DNA of 64,000 nt from Peptoniphilaceae bacterium AM52-5BH (GCA_027669155.1 JAQEDR010000001.1:71059-135058); one strand, 5' to 3'; numbered from the stretch's first letter, positions 7,827 to 17,052 are shown. Notes: generated by a model not told the origin, from the letters alone. Program-made: numbers and translations.

Positions 7827-9200
7827 ATGGATTATAAAAATATTTTCAATAATCTTGATAATTATATAGGGGCAATATATGAGACAGAGGAAGAATTTTT
7901 CTCAATTAATTCTATAGAAGATTTTATACTTTCTAAAGCCCGTGAAAAAAACCTAGATATTGTAAGTTTCGGCACATCCCATTATATAAAAAACGCTGGC
8001 TTAGCTAAAATGATCCTTCATCTTAATTTGGATAATAAAAAGGATAGGATTGAAGTCCAAGTTGAAAATCTTGAAGACACTAAGATAATCAAGTCAAAAT
8101 CGAATGTAAACTGCTTGATGAGTGCCTTTATTATAAACTATATGATTGAATATAGTGCTAGTAATTTCGATATCTTACTTACAAAAAACAATATCCATTT
8201 AAAAAACGATGGATATGAAAAACTTAGAGAGATACTTAGGACAGATAAAGTAGTTAATCTTAATCTTTTACAAAGCGATTGTATAGCAGATGAATTCTCA
8301 GCCCTAAAGTTATTTTTAAATCAGATAAAGATTGAAAGATTTACTCCTGATTATGAATATGAAACATATAGGTTGGAGCTTTCTGACCTAAGTGGGGGAC
8401 ACGCAGGAGAAGAAGTCGATAAGGTAAAGCTTAATTCAATTAAGTTGATAATAGGGGTAATTAGAAAAATCAGAGCGAAGGTAGATATCGATATAGTATC
8501 ATTAACTGGTGGCTATAGGTATGACTATATACCTAAAGAAGCTCAAGTTGAATTTATTGTGAATAAGGACTTCGAGGCAGAGTTAATAAATATATTTGAG
8601 ATTGTAAAAAATGAAATTATAGAAAAAAATCTTAAGTATGAGCCTGAGATGAACCTTTCTATCAGAAAAGTCGATAATAAAAAGCATCTTCCTATAGATG
8701 CAGAATCTTTCAATCATTTATCATCTTTCATAGAGCTGATTCCTACGGGAAGCTACTTTGTAAACTCAATTGACGAGCAAACCGTAAGTTCATGTTCTCT
8801 TGCAACAGCAAGGAGTCTCAAAAATTACATTAATATGATTTTAGTCTTAAGATCCTTATCCGAAGAAAGCATGAGTAATATGGAAGAAAAGATTAAGCTT
8901 GCTTCGACAATTTCTTCATCTACTCTTACTGAAAGATTTAATATAGAGAAATGGAAAAATACAGATAGCGAGTTGACCGAAGTATTCAAAAAGTCCTATA
9001 TGAAATTAGAGGGTCAAGAATTAAAGCCTATCAAGACGCAATTCTCCCTAGATAGTAGCATCATATTTAATGACATAAATGTGAAAATCATATCAATTGG
9101 GGTAAAATATAAACAAGGTGATAGTATTTATTATTCAAGTTTAGATGATCTTTCTAAGCTCATTTCTTTACTTGAAACGGTACTAAGCGAAATTAACTAA
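7827..9200 (+). CDS. PepD-like M20C protein with lost metal site (pseudo-peptidase)
   Basis: This 457-residue protein keeps the lid and dimerisation region of aminoacyl-histidine dipeptidase PepD: DLSGGHAGEEVDKVKLNS at 187-204, GGYRYDYIPKEAQVEF at 228-243, and ELIPTG. The catalytic domain is degenerate. The MHxD metal motif reads HLNLD near 65-69, and GADNGIG is replaced by KSNVNCLMSAF. The Glu-Glu pair (TEEAG) is gone, reading TKNNI. The C-terminal HAGLECG segment reads TQFSLDSS. It cannot bind the usual two zinc ions. The ORF is intact with normal codon use, so it is a maintained non-catalytic or repurposed protein. Confidence 0.7.
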   Translation: MDYKNIFNNLDNYIGAIYETEEEFFSINSIEDFILSKAREKNLDIVSFGTSHYIKNAGLAKMILHLNLDNKKDRIEVQVENLEDTKIIKSKSNVNCLMSAFIINYMIEYSASNFDILLTKNNIHLKNDGYEKLREILRTDKVVNLNLLQSDCIADEFSALKLFLNQIKIERFTPDYEYETYRLELSDLSGGHAGEEVDKVKLNSIKLIIGVIRKIRAKVDIDIVSLTGGYRYDYIPKEAQVEFIVNKDFEAELINIFEIVKNEIIEKNLKYEPEMNLSIRKVDNKKHLPIDAESFNHLSSFIELIPTGSYFVNSIDEQTVSSCSLATARSLKNYINMILVLRSLSEESMSNMEEKIKLASTISSSTLTERFNIEKWKNTDSELTEVFKKSYMKLEGQELKPIKTQFSLDSSIIFNDINVKIISIGVKYKQGDSIYYSSLDDLSKLISLLETVLSEIN

Positions 9201-9211
9201 TAGGAGGGACT

Positions 9212-9565
9212 ATGACAGAAAAATTTAATCTACATGGTCATGAAGTAGAATTTGGAAAGAATAAAGGTAAGGCCATAATCGAGATTGGTTTTGATGAGAA
9301 TACAGACCAATGTTATCTCATAGATATCTTCACCGTTGATGAAACAGATTATGTTGCTTTATTATCAAGTGATAGCTCGCAAATTTATTTATTCTACTAT
9401 AACGATTCCTTCGATAATGATGAAATAAACTTAGAAATAATTGAAGATGAAGATGAAATGGACGAAGTCTTCCATCTATTCACCCACTATTGGGATGAAG
9501 AAGCTTTAGATAATTTAGTAGACGATTATGAAAGCGACATGGATGATGAAGTGATTGATGAATAA
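9212..9565 (+). CDS. DUF1292 protein, longer paralogue
   Basis: This is a 117-residue, strongly acidic protein with AGGAGG upstream. The middle, FTVDETDYVALLSSDSSQIYLF to LEIIEDEDEMDEVF in outline, has the DUF1292 (YrzB) pattern of a small beta domain followed by IxDEDExxxV. A second, shorter DUF1292 protein lies at 50331-50573. Here an extra 25-residue N terminus and an acidic tail (DDYESDMDDEVIDE) are added. The function of the family is unknown. Its end overlaps the start of the radical SAM gene by 8 nt. Confidence 0.75.
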   Translation: MTEKFNLHGHEVEFGKNKGKAIIEIGFDENTDQCYLIDIFTVDETDYVALLSSDSSQIYLFYYNDSFDNDEINLEIIEDEDEMDEVFHLFTHYWDEEALDNLVDDYESDMDDEVIDE

Positions 9566-10505
9566 TAATCCATATTATTCAGTTAGTGAGTATTATAAAG
9601 ATACTTACGGAGAGAAAGTTTATAAACTGCCTATTAAATTATCCTTAACCTGTCCCAATAGAGATGGGGCATGTGGACATGGTGGCTGTATATTTTGTTC
9701 GGAATCAGGTGGTTCTTTTGAAAATCTACCAAGTTTCCTAACGGTAGACCAGCAGCTAGAGAAAAACAAGGAGTATATAGGTAGTAGGTATAAAGCCAAA
9801 AAGTTCATAGCCTATTTTCAGAACTTCTCTAATACCTACATGGGTCTTAATGATTTCAAAGAAGTGATTAGAGCATGTGATAAAGACTATATCGTTGCCA
9901 TTTCTATTTCTACTAGAAGTGATTGTGTAAGTAGAGATAAGCTCATATTTTTAGATGAGTTTAGAAAAGAAACGGGAATAGATATAACATTTGAGTTAGG
10001 ACTTCAAACAGCTAATTATAAAAGTCTAGATATTTTAAATAGGGGAGAGTCTCTAGCAGATTTTATTTTGGCAGTTAATATGCTAAATGAATATAAGATT
10101 AGAGTTTGCACCCACGTGATTTTATCCCTGCCCTGGGATGATTTAAGAGATGTGGTAGAAACAGCAAGGATTGTAAATGCACTTGCTGTAAAAGAGATAA
10201 AAATACATTCCCTATTTATTGTTAAAAATACTAAACTTGCCAAAATGTATGAAGAAAATAAAATCCAGATGATTAGCAAAGAAGAGTATGAAAACAACGT
10301 AATTGAATTTCTAAGATATATAGATAGTGATGTCGCAGTAGCGAGAATCGTTGGACGAGCCCCTAAAGAAGAGACAATTTTTTGTAATTGGGATACTTCT
10401 TGGTGGAAGATTAGAGATGAGATAATCCAAACTATGAACGATAAAGGAATAGTTCAGGGCGATAAAAGCAAAAAATTAATTTTTGATAAAATAAAGGAGG
10501 ATTAA
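9558..10505 (+). CDS. TIGR01212/YhcC-family radical SAM protein
   Basis: This 315-residue protein starts at ATG 9558 inside the end of the DUF1292 gene; TTG 9555 is the only alternative. The [4Fe-4S] motif TCPNRDGACGHGGCIFC (residues 31-47) matches the YhcC type, with C32, C44 and C47 as likely ligands and C39 extra. Later segments include FQNFSNTYMGL, ISTRSDC, ELGLQTANYKSLD and HVILSLPWD, the SAM-barrel strands of this family. The C-terminal ARIVGRAPKE is also conserved. The reaction of YhcC proteins is unknown; a role in RNA modification or metabolism is possible. Confidence 0.9.
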   Translation: MNNNPYYSVSEYYKDTYGEKVYKLPIKLSLTCPNRDGACGHGGCIFCSESGGSFENLPSFLTVDQQLEKNKEYIGSRYKAKKFIAYFQNFSNTYMGLNDFKEVIRACDKDYIVAISISTRSDCVSRDKLIFLDEFRKETGIDITFELGLQTANYKSLDILNRGESLADFILAVNMLNEYKIRVCTHVILSLPWDDLRDVVETARIVNALAVKEIKIHSLFIVKNTKLAKMYEENKIQMISKEEYENNVIEFLRYIDSDVAVARIVGRAPKEETIFCNWDTSWWKIRDEIIQTMNDKGIVQGDKSKKLIFDKIKED

Positions 10506-10506
10506 T

Positions 10507-10935
10507 ATGATTAATTTAGTGTTAGGCGAACAAGGTGTTGGAAAAACAAAATACTTAGTTGAGGAAGCAAACAAAGAGAAAGAAAAAGGCAACAACAATA
10601 TAGTATTTGTAGACACTGATGATAGTCAAATTAACACATTAGACCACAAGGTAAGACTAATCAATGCAAAAAGCTACAAGATTTCTAACATTGATGGACT
10701 TCTAGGATTTATAGGAGGAATTCTTGCTCGTGACTATGATATAGGAAAGATTTATCTAGATGGAATTTATGATATAATCGATATCAACAAAGATAACATT
10801 GAAGAACTTAGTCAAAGACTTAAAGATCTATCTGAGTATTCAAAATCTGACATATACCTAGGATTAGATTGGACAAAAGAAGACGTTCCTAGCTCTCTAG
10901 ATGCAGAAGTTATTGAATTAAAACTAGAAGATTAG
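10507..10935 (+). CDS. Small P-loop nucleotide-binding protein
   Basis: This 142-residue protein starts with a good AAGGAGG. A Walker A motif, GEQGVGKTK, lies at residues 7-15, and hydrophobic strands NIVFVDTD (35-42) and KIYLDGIYDI give a minimal P-loop fold. IYLDGI may stand in for Walker B. Similar short proteins occur in Clostridia and are sometimes labelled PilT-like, without pilus genes nearby; there are none here. Function is unknown. It is the last gene before a strong terminator. Confidence 0.75.
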   Translation: MINLVLGEQGVGKTKYLVEEANKEKEKGNNNIVFVDTDDSQINTLDHKVRLINAKSYKISNIDGLLGFIGGILARDYDIGKIYLDGIYDIIDINKDNIEELSQRLKDLSEYSKSDIYLGLDWTKEDVPSSLDAEVIELKLED

Positions 10936-10940
10936 TTATG

Positions 10941-10966
10941 ACCGTCTCTTAGGAGACGGTTTTTTA
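10941..10966 (+). terminator. Terminator abutting the next start codon
   Basis: A perfect 8-bp stem (ACCGTCTC, loop TTAG, GAGACGGT) at 10941-10960 is followed by TTTTT. The ATG of the next gene is at 10969, and AGGAG, its only Shine-Dalgarno-like sequence, lies inside the hairpin (10951-10955). Confidence 0.85.
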
Positions 10967-10968
10967 TT

Positions 10969-11514
10969 ATGAATATTGAAGAAAAAAAACTAAAGATTTT
11001 CGAGAATTGGAGAAAGGAATCAATAGATTTATTAGATAATGCTATGATCGATAAGGATGAGTTTTTAGATCTAAATTATAATTTTTTCAAAAAACTAGAA
11101 CTCAAACCTTTTTCACAAATCACAAACCCCAAAGAGGCTATCTATAATTACCAATATTATAACGTGATGGCTAAAAAATGTAATTTTGATGCAAGAGTGT
11201 ATCAGAATTTGAAAAAGAAAAAAAAGATGTACAACAAGCTTATTAATGACAGGGAAAATTATTACTATCTAAAGGATATAGCAACGCAAAGATTATTAGA
11301 AATGATTGATTATAAAAACTTGGAATGCTATTACATAAGTCTAAAGTCCAAAAGACTTAAGGGCTTGATATTTGAGATTCATATCCTAGATAGAGAAAAG
11401 CTTATATTACATTCTAAAAATAAAAAAATACTTGATAACTTAAAACAAAAGGGAGTATTTAGTGATATGGCAAGAGAATCATTGATTGATTCTTATGTAA
11501 ATAAATCATATTAA
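10969..11514 (+). CDS. Conserved hypothetical, YNYQYYNV motif (possibly DUF6648)
   Basis: This is a 181-residue, basic, mostly helical protein with no signal peptide or membrane helix. The segment KPFSQITNPKEAIYNYQYYN near residues 51-70 and the YYYLKD repeat suggest the small clostridial family I recall as DUF6648, but I cannot confirm this. The C-terminal half contains a beta-rich stretch, YYISLKSKRLKGLIFEIHIL. There is no ribosome binding site at normal spacing, because the start lies directly after a terminator. The next gene follows after one base. Confidence 0.6.
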   Translation: MNIEEKKLKIFENWRKESIDLLDNAMIDKDEFLDLNYNFFKKLELKPFSQITNPKEAIYNYQYYNVMAKKCNFDARVYQNLKKKKKMYNKLINDRENYYYLKDIATQRLLEMIDYKNLECYYISLKSKRLKGLIFEIHILDREKLILHSKNKKILDNLKQKGVFSDMARESLIDSYVNKSY

Positions 11515-11515
11515 T

Positions 11516-12472
11516 ATGAAAGAAGTTAGAATAAGTGAAAATGACGGAAACCAACGATTCGATAGATTTTTGAGGAAATATTTTGAAAATGCTCCTCTTT
11601 CTGTAATTCAGAAAAATATTAGGAAGAAAAATTTCAAAATTAACGATAAGAGAGCGAAAAAGGATGATTTCGTATATCCTAATGACATAGTCAAGATGTA
11701 TATAAAAGACGAGGATTATGATAAATGGATTACAAAAATCGACTACAAGCCAAGTGACTTCGATCTTGATATAGTCTATGAGGACAAGAATATTATAATC
11801 ATGGACAAAAAGCCTGGTCTATTAACTCATAGCTCATCTAAAAAAGATTATGGTAATAATCTCGTAGATAATATGTTACAATATTTGTACAAGACCAAAT
11901 CTTTTGATATGTCAGATAGAACTTTCAAGCCAGCTGTAGTCAATAGACTAGATAGAAATACAGCAGGCCTTGTTATAGGAGCAAAAAATGCCGAAAGCTT
12001 GAGGAGACTTAATAAAGGGGTTAGGGAAAATAAGATTGATAAGTTTTATCTAACAATTGTAAAAGGTTTTGTAGAAAAGGAATTTTCAATAGATACTCTT
12101 ATAAGTAAAAATGAAAATCGTAATCGTGTTAGAAAATCTAAGGATGGCAAAAGAATTAAGACTAATTTTAAGCCATTAGACACCAATGGAAAATTCAGCT
12201 TAATAGAGTGTGAATTGATTACAGGTAAAACTCATCAGATAAGATTTTCGTTAAAAGAAAACTCCACACCAATAATCGGTGATAGAAAATATGGAGATAG
12301 AAGTACTAATCAAAAGCTTGAAAAGTTTGGAGTAAACAATCAAATTCTTTTAGCTTATAAGCTTAGGTTTTCAAAGATCGAAGGATTGGAGTATTTGGAA
12401 GGTAAAGAATTCTATTCTGGAAGGAAAGAATCTCTTTTAAAATTAAAGGATAAAATATTTAAGGAGTTGTAA
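11516..12472 (+). CDS. RluC/RluD-family pseudouridine synthase
   Basis: This 318-residue enzyme has an N-terminal S4 RNA-binding domain (about 3-63) and a pseudouridine synthase domain. The catalytic Asp146 lies in VVNRLDRNTAGL, and HQIRF and KYGD follow as in RluC/RluD. It isomerises uridines in large-subunit rRNA or tRNA; the exact site cannot be assigned. The N-terminal half has a high Lys/Asn content typical of this genome. The stop codon overlaps the glcK start as TAATG. Confidence 0.9.
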   Translation: MKEVRISENDGNQRFDRFLRKYFENAPLSVIQKNIRKKNFKINDKRAKKDDFVYPNDIVKMYIKDEDYDKWITKIDYKPSDFDLDIVYEDKNIIIMDKKPGLLTHSSSKKDYGNNLVDNMLQYLYKTKSFDMSDRTFKPAVVNRLDRNTAGLVIGAKNAESLRRLNKGVRENKIDKFYLTIVKGFVEKEFSIDTLISKNENRNRVRKSKDGKRIKTNFKPLDTNGKFSLIECELITGKTHQIRFSLKENSTPIIGDRKYGDRSTNQKLEKFGVNNQILLAYKLRFSKIEGLEYLEGKEFYSGRKESLLKLKDKIFKEL

Positions 12473-13374
12473 TGGGAAAAGTTATAGGAATTGATATCGG
12501 CGGAACTAAAATTAATGCTTGCTTAATAGATGATAAGGGTGAAATATTAGAAAGAAAAGAAGTACCCACCAATGCGAATAGGGGTAGAGAAGTCGTTCTA
12601 GAAAATATAAAAAATGCTATATATGACCTTTCTTATAAAGATGCTATTGCTGTTGGAATTGGCACTCCAGGATTCATTGATTCAGAAAATGGGATTGTAA
12701 CCTTTGCTGGAAATATCAAGGGCTGGACTGGACTTAACCTAAAAGAAGCTGTTGAAGAATTTGTTGATATTCCTGTATTTGTTGAAAATGACGCTAATAT
12801 AGCTTTAATAGCAGAAAAATGGATAGGAGCCTGCAAGGATTATGACAATATTGTAATGATTACCCTAGGAACAGGTCTTGGCGGAGCTATTTACACAAAA
12901 AAAGGAGGTCTACTTTCAGGATCACATTTCCAAGGAGCTGAGTTAGGTCACATGATCTTACATGCAGGAGGTGATCCTTGTACTTGTGGACAAAATGGAT
13001 GTGCTGAAAGTTATTGCGCTGGTAGTGCTCTAACTAAAGGATACAAGAAGCTAACAGGTAAGGAATTGAGCGGTCAAGCTATTTTTGATCTTGTAAAAAC
13101 TGACAATGATGCAAGGAAAGTCTTGGAAGATTATCAATCTGACTTAGGATATCTTCTAACGTCACTAAGAAATATTTTTGACCCTGATGTTATCGTAGTC
13201 GGGGGAGGGGTGATTCATGCCAAGGATGTCTTCTGGGATGGTATGGTATCAAAATATCAAGAATACTGCAATAAACCTAGCGAGGTCGATATTATTCCTG
13301 CCAAATTCTTAAATAATGCTGGTGTAATTGGTGCGGCAAAGATTGCCTTCGAAAGGGTGAATCATGGAAAATAA
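12472..13374 (+). CDS. glcK: ROK-family glucokinase
   Basis: This 300-residue cytosolic sugar kinase phosphorylates glucose with ATP. The N terminus GIDIGGTKINACL is the ATP phosphate loop. ENDANIALIAEKW carries the catalytic Asp. The ROK zinc site is ELGHMILHAGG followed by CTCGQNGCAES. Length and motifs match Firmicute GlcK. In the context of CcpA, HPr and enzyme I it suggests handling of non-PTS glucose. It overlaps the pseudouridine synthase gene by one base and the response regulator by 11 nt. Confidence 0.92.
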   Translation: MGKVIGIDIGGTKINACLIDDKGEILERKEVPTNANRGREVVLENIKNAIYDLSYKDAIAVGIGTPGFIDSENGIVTFAGNIKGWTGLNLKEAVEEFVDIPVFVENDANIALIAEKWIGACKDYDNIVMITLGTGLGGAIYTKKGGLLSGSHFQGAELGHMILHAGGDPCTCGQNGCAESYCAGSALTKGYKKLTGKELSGQAIFDLVKTDNDARKVLEDYQSDLGYLLTSLRNIFDPDVIVVGGGVIHAKDVFWDGMVSKYQEYCNKPSEVDIIPAKFLNNAGVIGAAKIAFERVNHGK

Positions 13375-14062
13375 GAAAATTTTAATAGTTGATGATGAGG
13401 ATCCAATTAGACAGTTTATGAAGATTAATCTTGATTATCAAGGTTATCAAACAGTAGAAGCTGCTAGTGGTGAAGAAGCAATTAAAATTTTTGAAAAAGA
13501 AAAACCTGCCCTTGCTATACTTGATATAATGCTACCAGGTATGAGCGGATATGAAGTATGTGAGAAGATAAGAACAGAAGCTCCTATGACAGGAATAATC
13601 ATGGTTTCTGCTAAATCACAAGACATTGATAAAATTTTGGGTCTTGAAAAAGGAGCGGATGATTATATTATTAAGCCCTTCAATCCACAGGAATTAATTC
13701 TAAGAGTTAGGTCTCTTATGAGAAGAGTCAATTTAAGTCAGGCAAAACCTAATGACGATAGCAAGGAAAATTTGACAGATGGACCATTTACTCTAGATAT
13801 TTATGCTAAAAGCTTTTTTAAGAATAAGAAAGAGATAGATGTAACCCCAACAGAATTTACAATCTTACAAAACTTTATCAAAAATAAAGGCAAAGCAATG
13901 ACTAGAGATGAAATAATGACTCAAACGTGGGGAGAAAATTATAGCAACGATACAAAAATCGTCGATGTTAACATCAGAAGAATTAGAGCGAAAATTGAGG
14001 ATAATCCCGCCAAACCAGAATATATAGAAACAGTGTGGGGTACAGGTTATAGATGGAAGTAA
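13364..14062 (+). CDS. OmpR-family response regulator
   Basis: This 232-residue DNA-binding regulator has a receiver domain (1-118) with the acidic pair D10-D11, phosphoacceptor D54 (AILDIMLPGMSG), S82 and K104 (IIKPF). A winged-helix output domain runs from about 135 to 232 and ends in YIETVWGTGYRWK. It partners with the overlapping histidine kinase downstream. Target genes are unknown. It resembles PhoB/YycF-type regulators, but the neighbours of the WalRK locus (yycH, yycI, yycJ) are absent. Confidence 0.95.
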   Translation: MENKKILIVDDEDPIRQFMKINLDYQGYQTVEAASGEEAIKIFEKEKPALAILDIMLPGMSGYEVCEKIRTEAPMTGIIMVSAKSQDIDKILGLEKGADDYIIKPFNPQELILRVRSLMRRVNLSQAKPNDDSKENLTDGPFTLDIYAKSFFKNKKEIDVTPTEFTILQNFIKNKGKAMTRDEIMTQTWGENYSNDTKIVDVNIRRIRAKIEDNPAKPEYIETVWGTGYRWK

Positions 14063-15528
14063 TTAGAAACGATGAGTTTATAGATAAGGAAATAAAATCC
14101 TATAACAACAAGAGCCCCAATGATAGTATAAAGTTTAATGTAATCAAGATAGTAATGTTTTTTGTTATTACAGTAGTAATCGGTTTTGAGATATTTGCTT
14201 ATAATAGTATAAGATCATATTATGAGTCCGCCCTTATAGATTCAATGAAAAATCAGGCGAGAATTAATCAATTACAATTTAGTAATTACATGAACAGATA
14301 TGACCTAAGCGATATTATTATTGGGGATAAGAATATCTTCTATAGGTCTAATGATACTCAGGTGCAAATACTTGATAATTCTGGAATTGTTTTATTTGAT
14401 TCCTTAGCATCTGATCTAATTGGTAATACTATAGACAGTCCTGATGTTAAATCTGCTATAGAAGGTAAGCAAAACTCAACAAAATATAAGAGAGAATCTA
14501 CTGGGGAGAGTGTGATCTCTCTATCTTATCCTTTAGTATCTGCTAATCAACAAGTTGGTATTATTAGATTAACTTCTTCAATGGATAAAGTAGATAAAAG
14601 AATTAGTTATGATACTTTCTGGTATGTGATATTTGGTATACTGGTAAGTTTAGCAGCTCTAATTGTTTCCTTTTTTGCTGCATCGAGTTTCGTAAAACCA
14701 ATAAATGATTTGATTGAGGTTTCCGAGAAACTTGCTTCGGGGGACTACACAGCAAAAGCCTATATTAGAGGAAATAACGAGATAACAGAGCTTGCAAACA
14801 CCTTAAACAGTTTAAGCGAAAATATTATCATAAGAGAAGATATGAAAAATGATTTTATTTCTTCAGTCTCTCATGAACTTAGAACTCCACTAACATCAAT
14901 AAAAGGATGGGCTATAACTCTACAGGCACAAGAAATGCAAAAAAATGAAGACATGCTGAACCAAGGGCTTAAAATTATTGAAGATGAAGGTGATAGACTA
15001 TCTATGATGGTAGAAGATCTATTGGATTTTTCAAGACTATCTTCATCAAGTTTTAAATATGATAAGGAAAAATTAGACATGGTAGAACTTTCAAAGCAAG
15101 TTCATACCCAACTTTACCCTAGAACACAAAGTCAAAATATAGAATTCAATTTTATAACTGTATATAAAGAGATACCTGTATTTGCCGATAAAAATAGGAT
15201 GAAGGAAGTTTTGATAAATATAATTGATAATGCTATTAAGTTTACCTCTGAAAACGGTCAAATTGACCTAATAATAGATCAGGAAGATGGAAATGTTCTT
15301 ATTACTATTAAGGATAATGGAGAAGGGATTAAGGAAGATGAGATTGCATTTGTAGCAAGTAAATTCTACAAGGGTTCTTCTTCTAAATCACAAACTGGTC
15401 TAGGGCTATCTATATGTGAAGAAATTGCTAAGGCTCATGGAGGAAAGCTTGTAATTAAGAGTAAGTATGGAGTAGGGACATCAGTAACAGTACAGATACC
15501 GAGGTTTGAAGATGAAGAAGATTTATAG
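14053..15528 (+). CDS. Sensor histidine kinase with extracytoplasmic sensor
   Basis: This 491-residue membrane kinase overlaps the regulator gene by 10 nt. Membrane helices lie at about 33-50 and 189-213, enclosing an outside domain of about 135 residues with PAS/Cache-like VQILDNSGIVLFDSLAS. A HAMP linker (214-265) is followed by the dimerisation domain with His274 in SSVSHELRTPLTSIKG. The ATPase domain has the N box NIIDNAIKF, DNGEGI and TGLGLSI. It should autophosphorylate and pass phosphate to D54 of the upstream regulator. The signal is unknown. Confidence 0.95.
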   Translation: MEVIRNDEFIDKEIKSYNNKSPNDSIKFNVIKIVMFFVITVVIGFEIFAYNSIRSYYESALIDSMKNQARINQLQFSNYMNRYDLSDIIIGDKNIFYRSNDTQVQILDNSGIVLFDSLASDLIGNTIDSPDVKSAIEGKQNSTKYKRESTGESVISLSYPLVSANQQVGIIRLTSSMDKVDKRISYDTFWYVIFGILVSLAALIVSFFAASSFVKPINDLIEVSEKLASGDYTAKAYIRGNNEITELANTLNSLSENIIIREDMKNDFISSVSHELRTPLTSIKGWAITLQAQEMQKNEDMLNQGLKIIEDEGDRLSMMVEDLLDFSRLSSSSFKYDKEKLDMVELSKQVHTQLYPRTQSQNIEFNFITVYKEIPVFADKNRMKEVLINIIDNAIKFTSENGQIDLIIDQEDGNVLITIKDNGEGIKEDEIAFVASKFYKGSSSKSQTGLGLSICEEIAKAHGGKLVIKSKYGVGTSVTVQIPRFEDEEDL

Positions 15529-17017
15529 ACTACTTTTAGTTTTAGTATCGGTTATCGTCTTATCATCGTGTACTAACTCCAAGAGCGATGAATTAAATAA
15601 TCTAATACAAATGCCTAAACAAGAATCACCTTCAATTACAGGCACATGGAGGGTGAAGGAGGTAAGGAGCAATAAGAATTCCTCCGAGGATCAAATCCCT
15701 AATGTTGACGATTTTTTATATATTGACCAAAATCTTGTTGCTATTGGAGATTCATATGCCTTTCCTCCAGTATTTTCATCTAAGTATGTGAATTTGTCAA
15801 AATATCTGAAAAATAGAGGTATAGATAATAAGAACATAGATAAAGACAAAAATTCTGTTATAATCAATGCTTCCCAGGGTCAGTTATTTTCAAAGGATTT
15901 TATAAAACAAAGTGATATATCTATGTTTTATATTGTAAATGATAGCTTAATCGCCCTAGAGAAAATCTCCAACAAAGTTGATTCAAAGATCTTAAATAGC
16001 TACTCCAAAAGGGCTAGCAAGGAAAGGATGACAAATCCAGAAGGTGAAGAAGTAGCAGAAGATCAGGCAATAACTCTAGGCGTAAGGGAGAGAATTGATG
16101 AAGGTAGTGATTATGTGTCTTATAATTACTATACCTATTTGATTAGAATTAAGGATGATGTCGATATTTCCTACAAAAAAGCCTACAATATATTTGTAAA
16201 TGATAAGGACGAATATTGGTCAATCAATGCGAATTGCAATAATATTACTAATAATTATGATGAGATTTTAGCTTTCCCTATAAGAATTAAGGATAAAATA
16301 GGAGATAATTCAACAAGAAGCGGATATTCCTATAAAGATATCAATTTGAACATGCGTATAAACTATGTATCTAATGAATTTTTATCAATAGACTATACTA
16401 GTCTAATAAATGACAATCCTATTAGAAAATATGCAATTCTAGAAATGAAGAACCTAAAAGAAGGTAAGTTTCTATCACTTCAAGAATTTACTGGTGAGGA
16501 AGACTCGGACTTGATTTTTAGAGAAAGAGTATTGGATGAGGCTAATTCTAATTTTAAGAATTTTGATGAAAAAAGCATTCCCTTTGATAACACTAACTTT
16601 GGTATTGTTAGAAACCAAGGACAACGGATATTTCAATCATCTATTTTTACAGGAGATGGAGAAGAATTTGAACAAAACTTTTTCCCAATGGAAATTGCAA
16701 TAGGCAGTCAAATGCTAAATAAGAAGTCCGGTAAAGATACCAAAGATTCACTGACAAGAGATCAAGTTAGAAATATTAATGCACAATTTAAAGACTATCA
16801 CATCTTATCTAATGGGAAGTATATCTTAATACAAACTCCAGATGAGATTTTGATTCATAAAATAAAGGATAATTTAATAGATAAAAATCCTATATTTTCT
16901 ATACCAACAATGAATTCAACTACAATCGTATCTATCGACGAGCAGTCTGCAAGTTCTGCTGAAAATTTGGAGTCGGCATTTACTAACTACAACGAAATAA
17001 TAGAAGAGCAACGTTAA
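15512..17017 (+). CDS. Lipoprotein coupled to the two-component system
   Basis: ATG 15512 has GAGG 7 nt upstream; TTG 15506 is less likely. The 501-residue protein has a lipoprotein signal peptide with lipobox LSSC (Cys20), so it is anchored on the outer face of the membrane. It then begins SITGTWRVKEV. The rest is long, with many beta-strand-like segments (YVSYNYYTYLIRI, GIVRNQGQRIFQSSIF) and no domain I recognise. It overlaps the kinase gene by 17 nt and is probably a sensor accessory or the kinase's ligand-binding partner; that is inferred from context only. Confidence 0.8.
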   Translation: MKKIYRLLLVLVSVIVLSSCTNSKSDELNNLIQMPKQESPSITGTWRVKEVRSNKNSSEDQIPNVDDFLYIDQNLVAIGDSYAFPPVFSSKYVNLSKYLKNRGIDNKNIDKDKNSVIINASQGQLFSKDFIKQSDISMFYIVNDSLIALEKISNKVDSKILNSYSKRASKERMTNPEGEEVAEDQAITLGVRERIDEGSDYVSYNYYTYLIRIKDDVDISYKKAYNIFVNDKDEYWSINANCNNITNNYDEILAFPIRIKDKIGDNSTRSGYSYKDINLNMRINYVSNEFLSIDYTSLINDNPIRKYAILEMKNLKEGKFLSLQEFTGEEDSDLIFRERVLDEANSNFKNFDEKSIPFDNTNFGIVRNQGQRIFQSSIFTGDGEEFEQNFFPMEIAIGSQMLNKKSGKDTKDSLTRDQVRNINAQFKDYHILSNGKYILIQTPDEILIHKIKDNLIDKNPIFSIPTMNSTTIVSIDEQSASSAENLESAFTNYNEIIEEQR

Positions 17018-17022
17018 TTCAC

Positions 17023-17052
17023 TTGACTAAGTCTAAGTTTTTCTGTTATTAT
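17023..17052 (+). promoter_or_regulatory. Promoter of rdgB group
   Basis: TTGACT at 17023-17028, an 18-nt spacer and TATTAT at 17047-17052 with TG at 17044-17045 make a strong extended -10 promoter. It starts 6 nt after the lipoprotein stop. The predicted leader is only about 10 nt, with AAGGAG just before the start codon. Confidence 0.75.
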
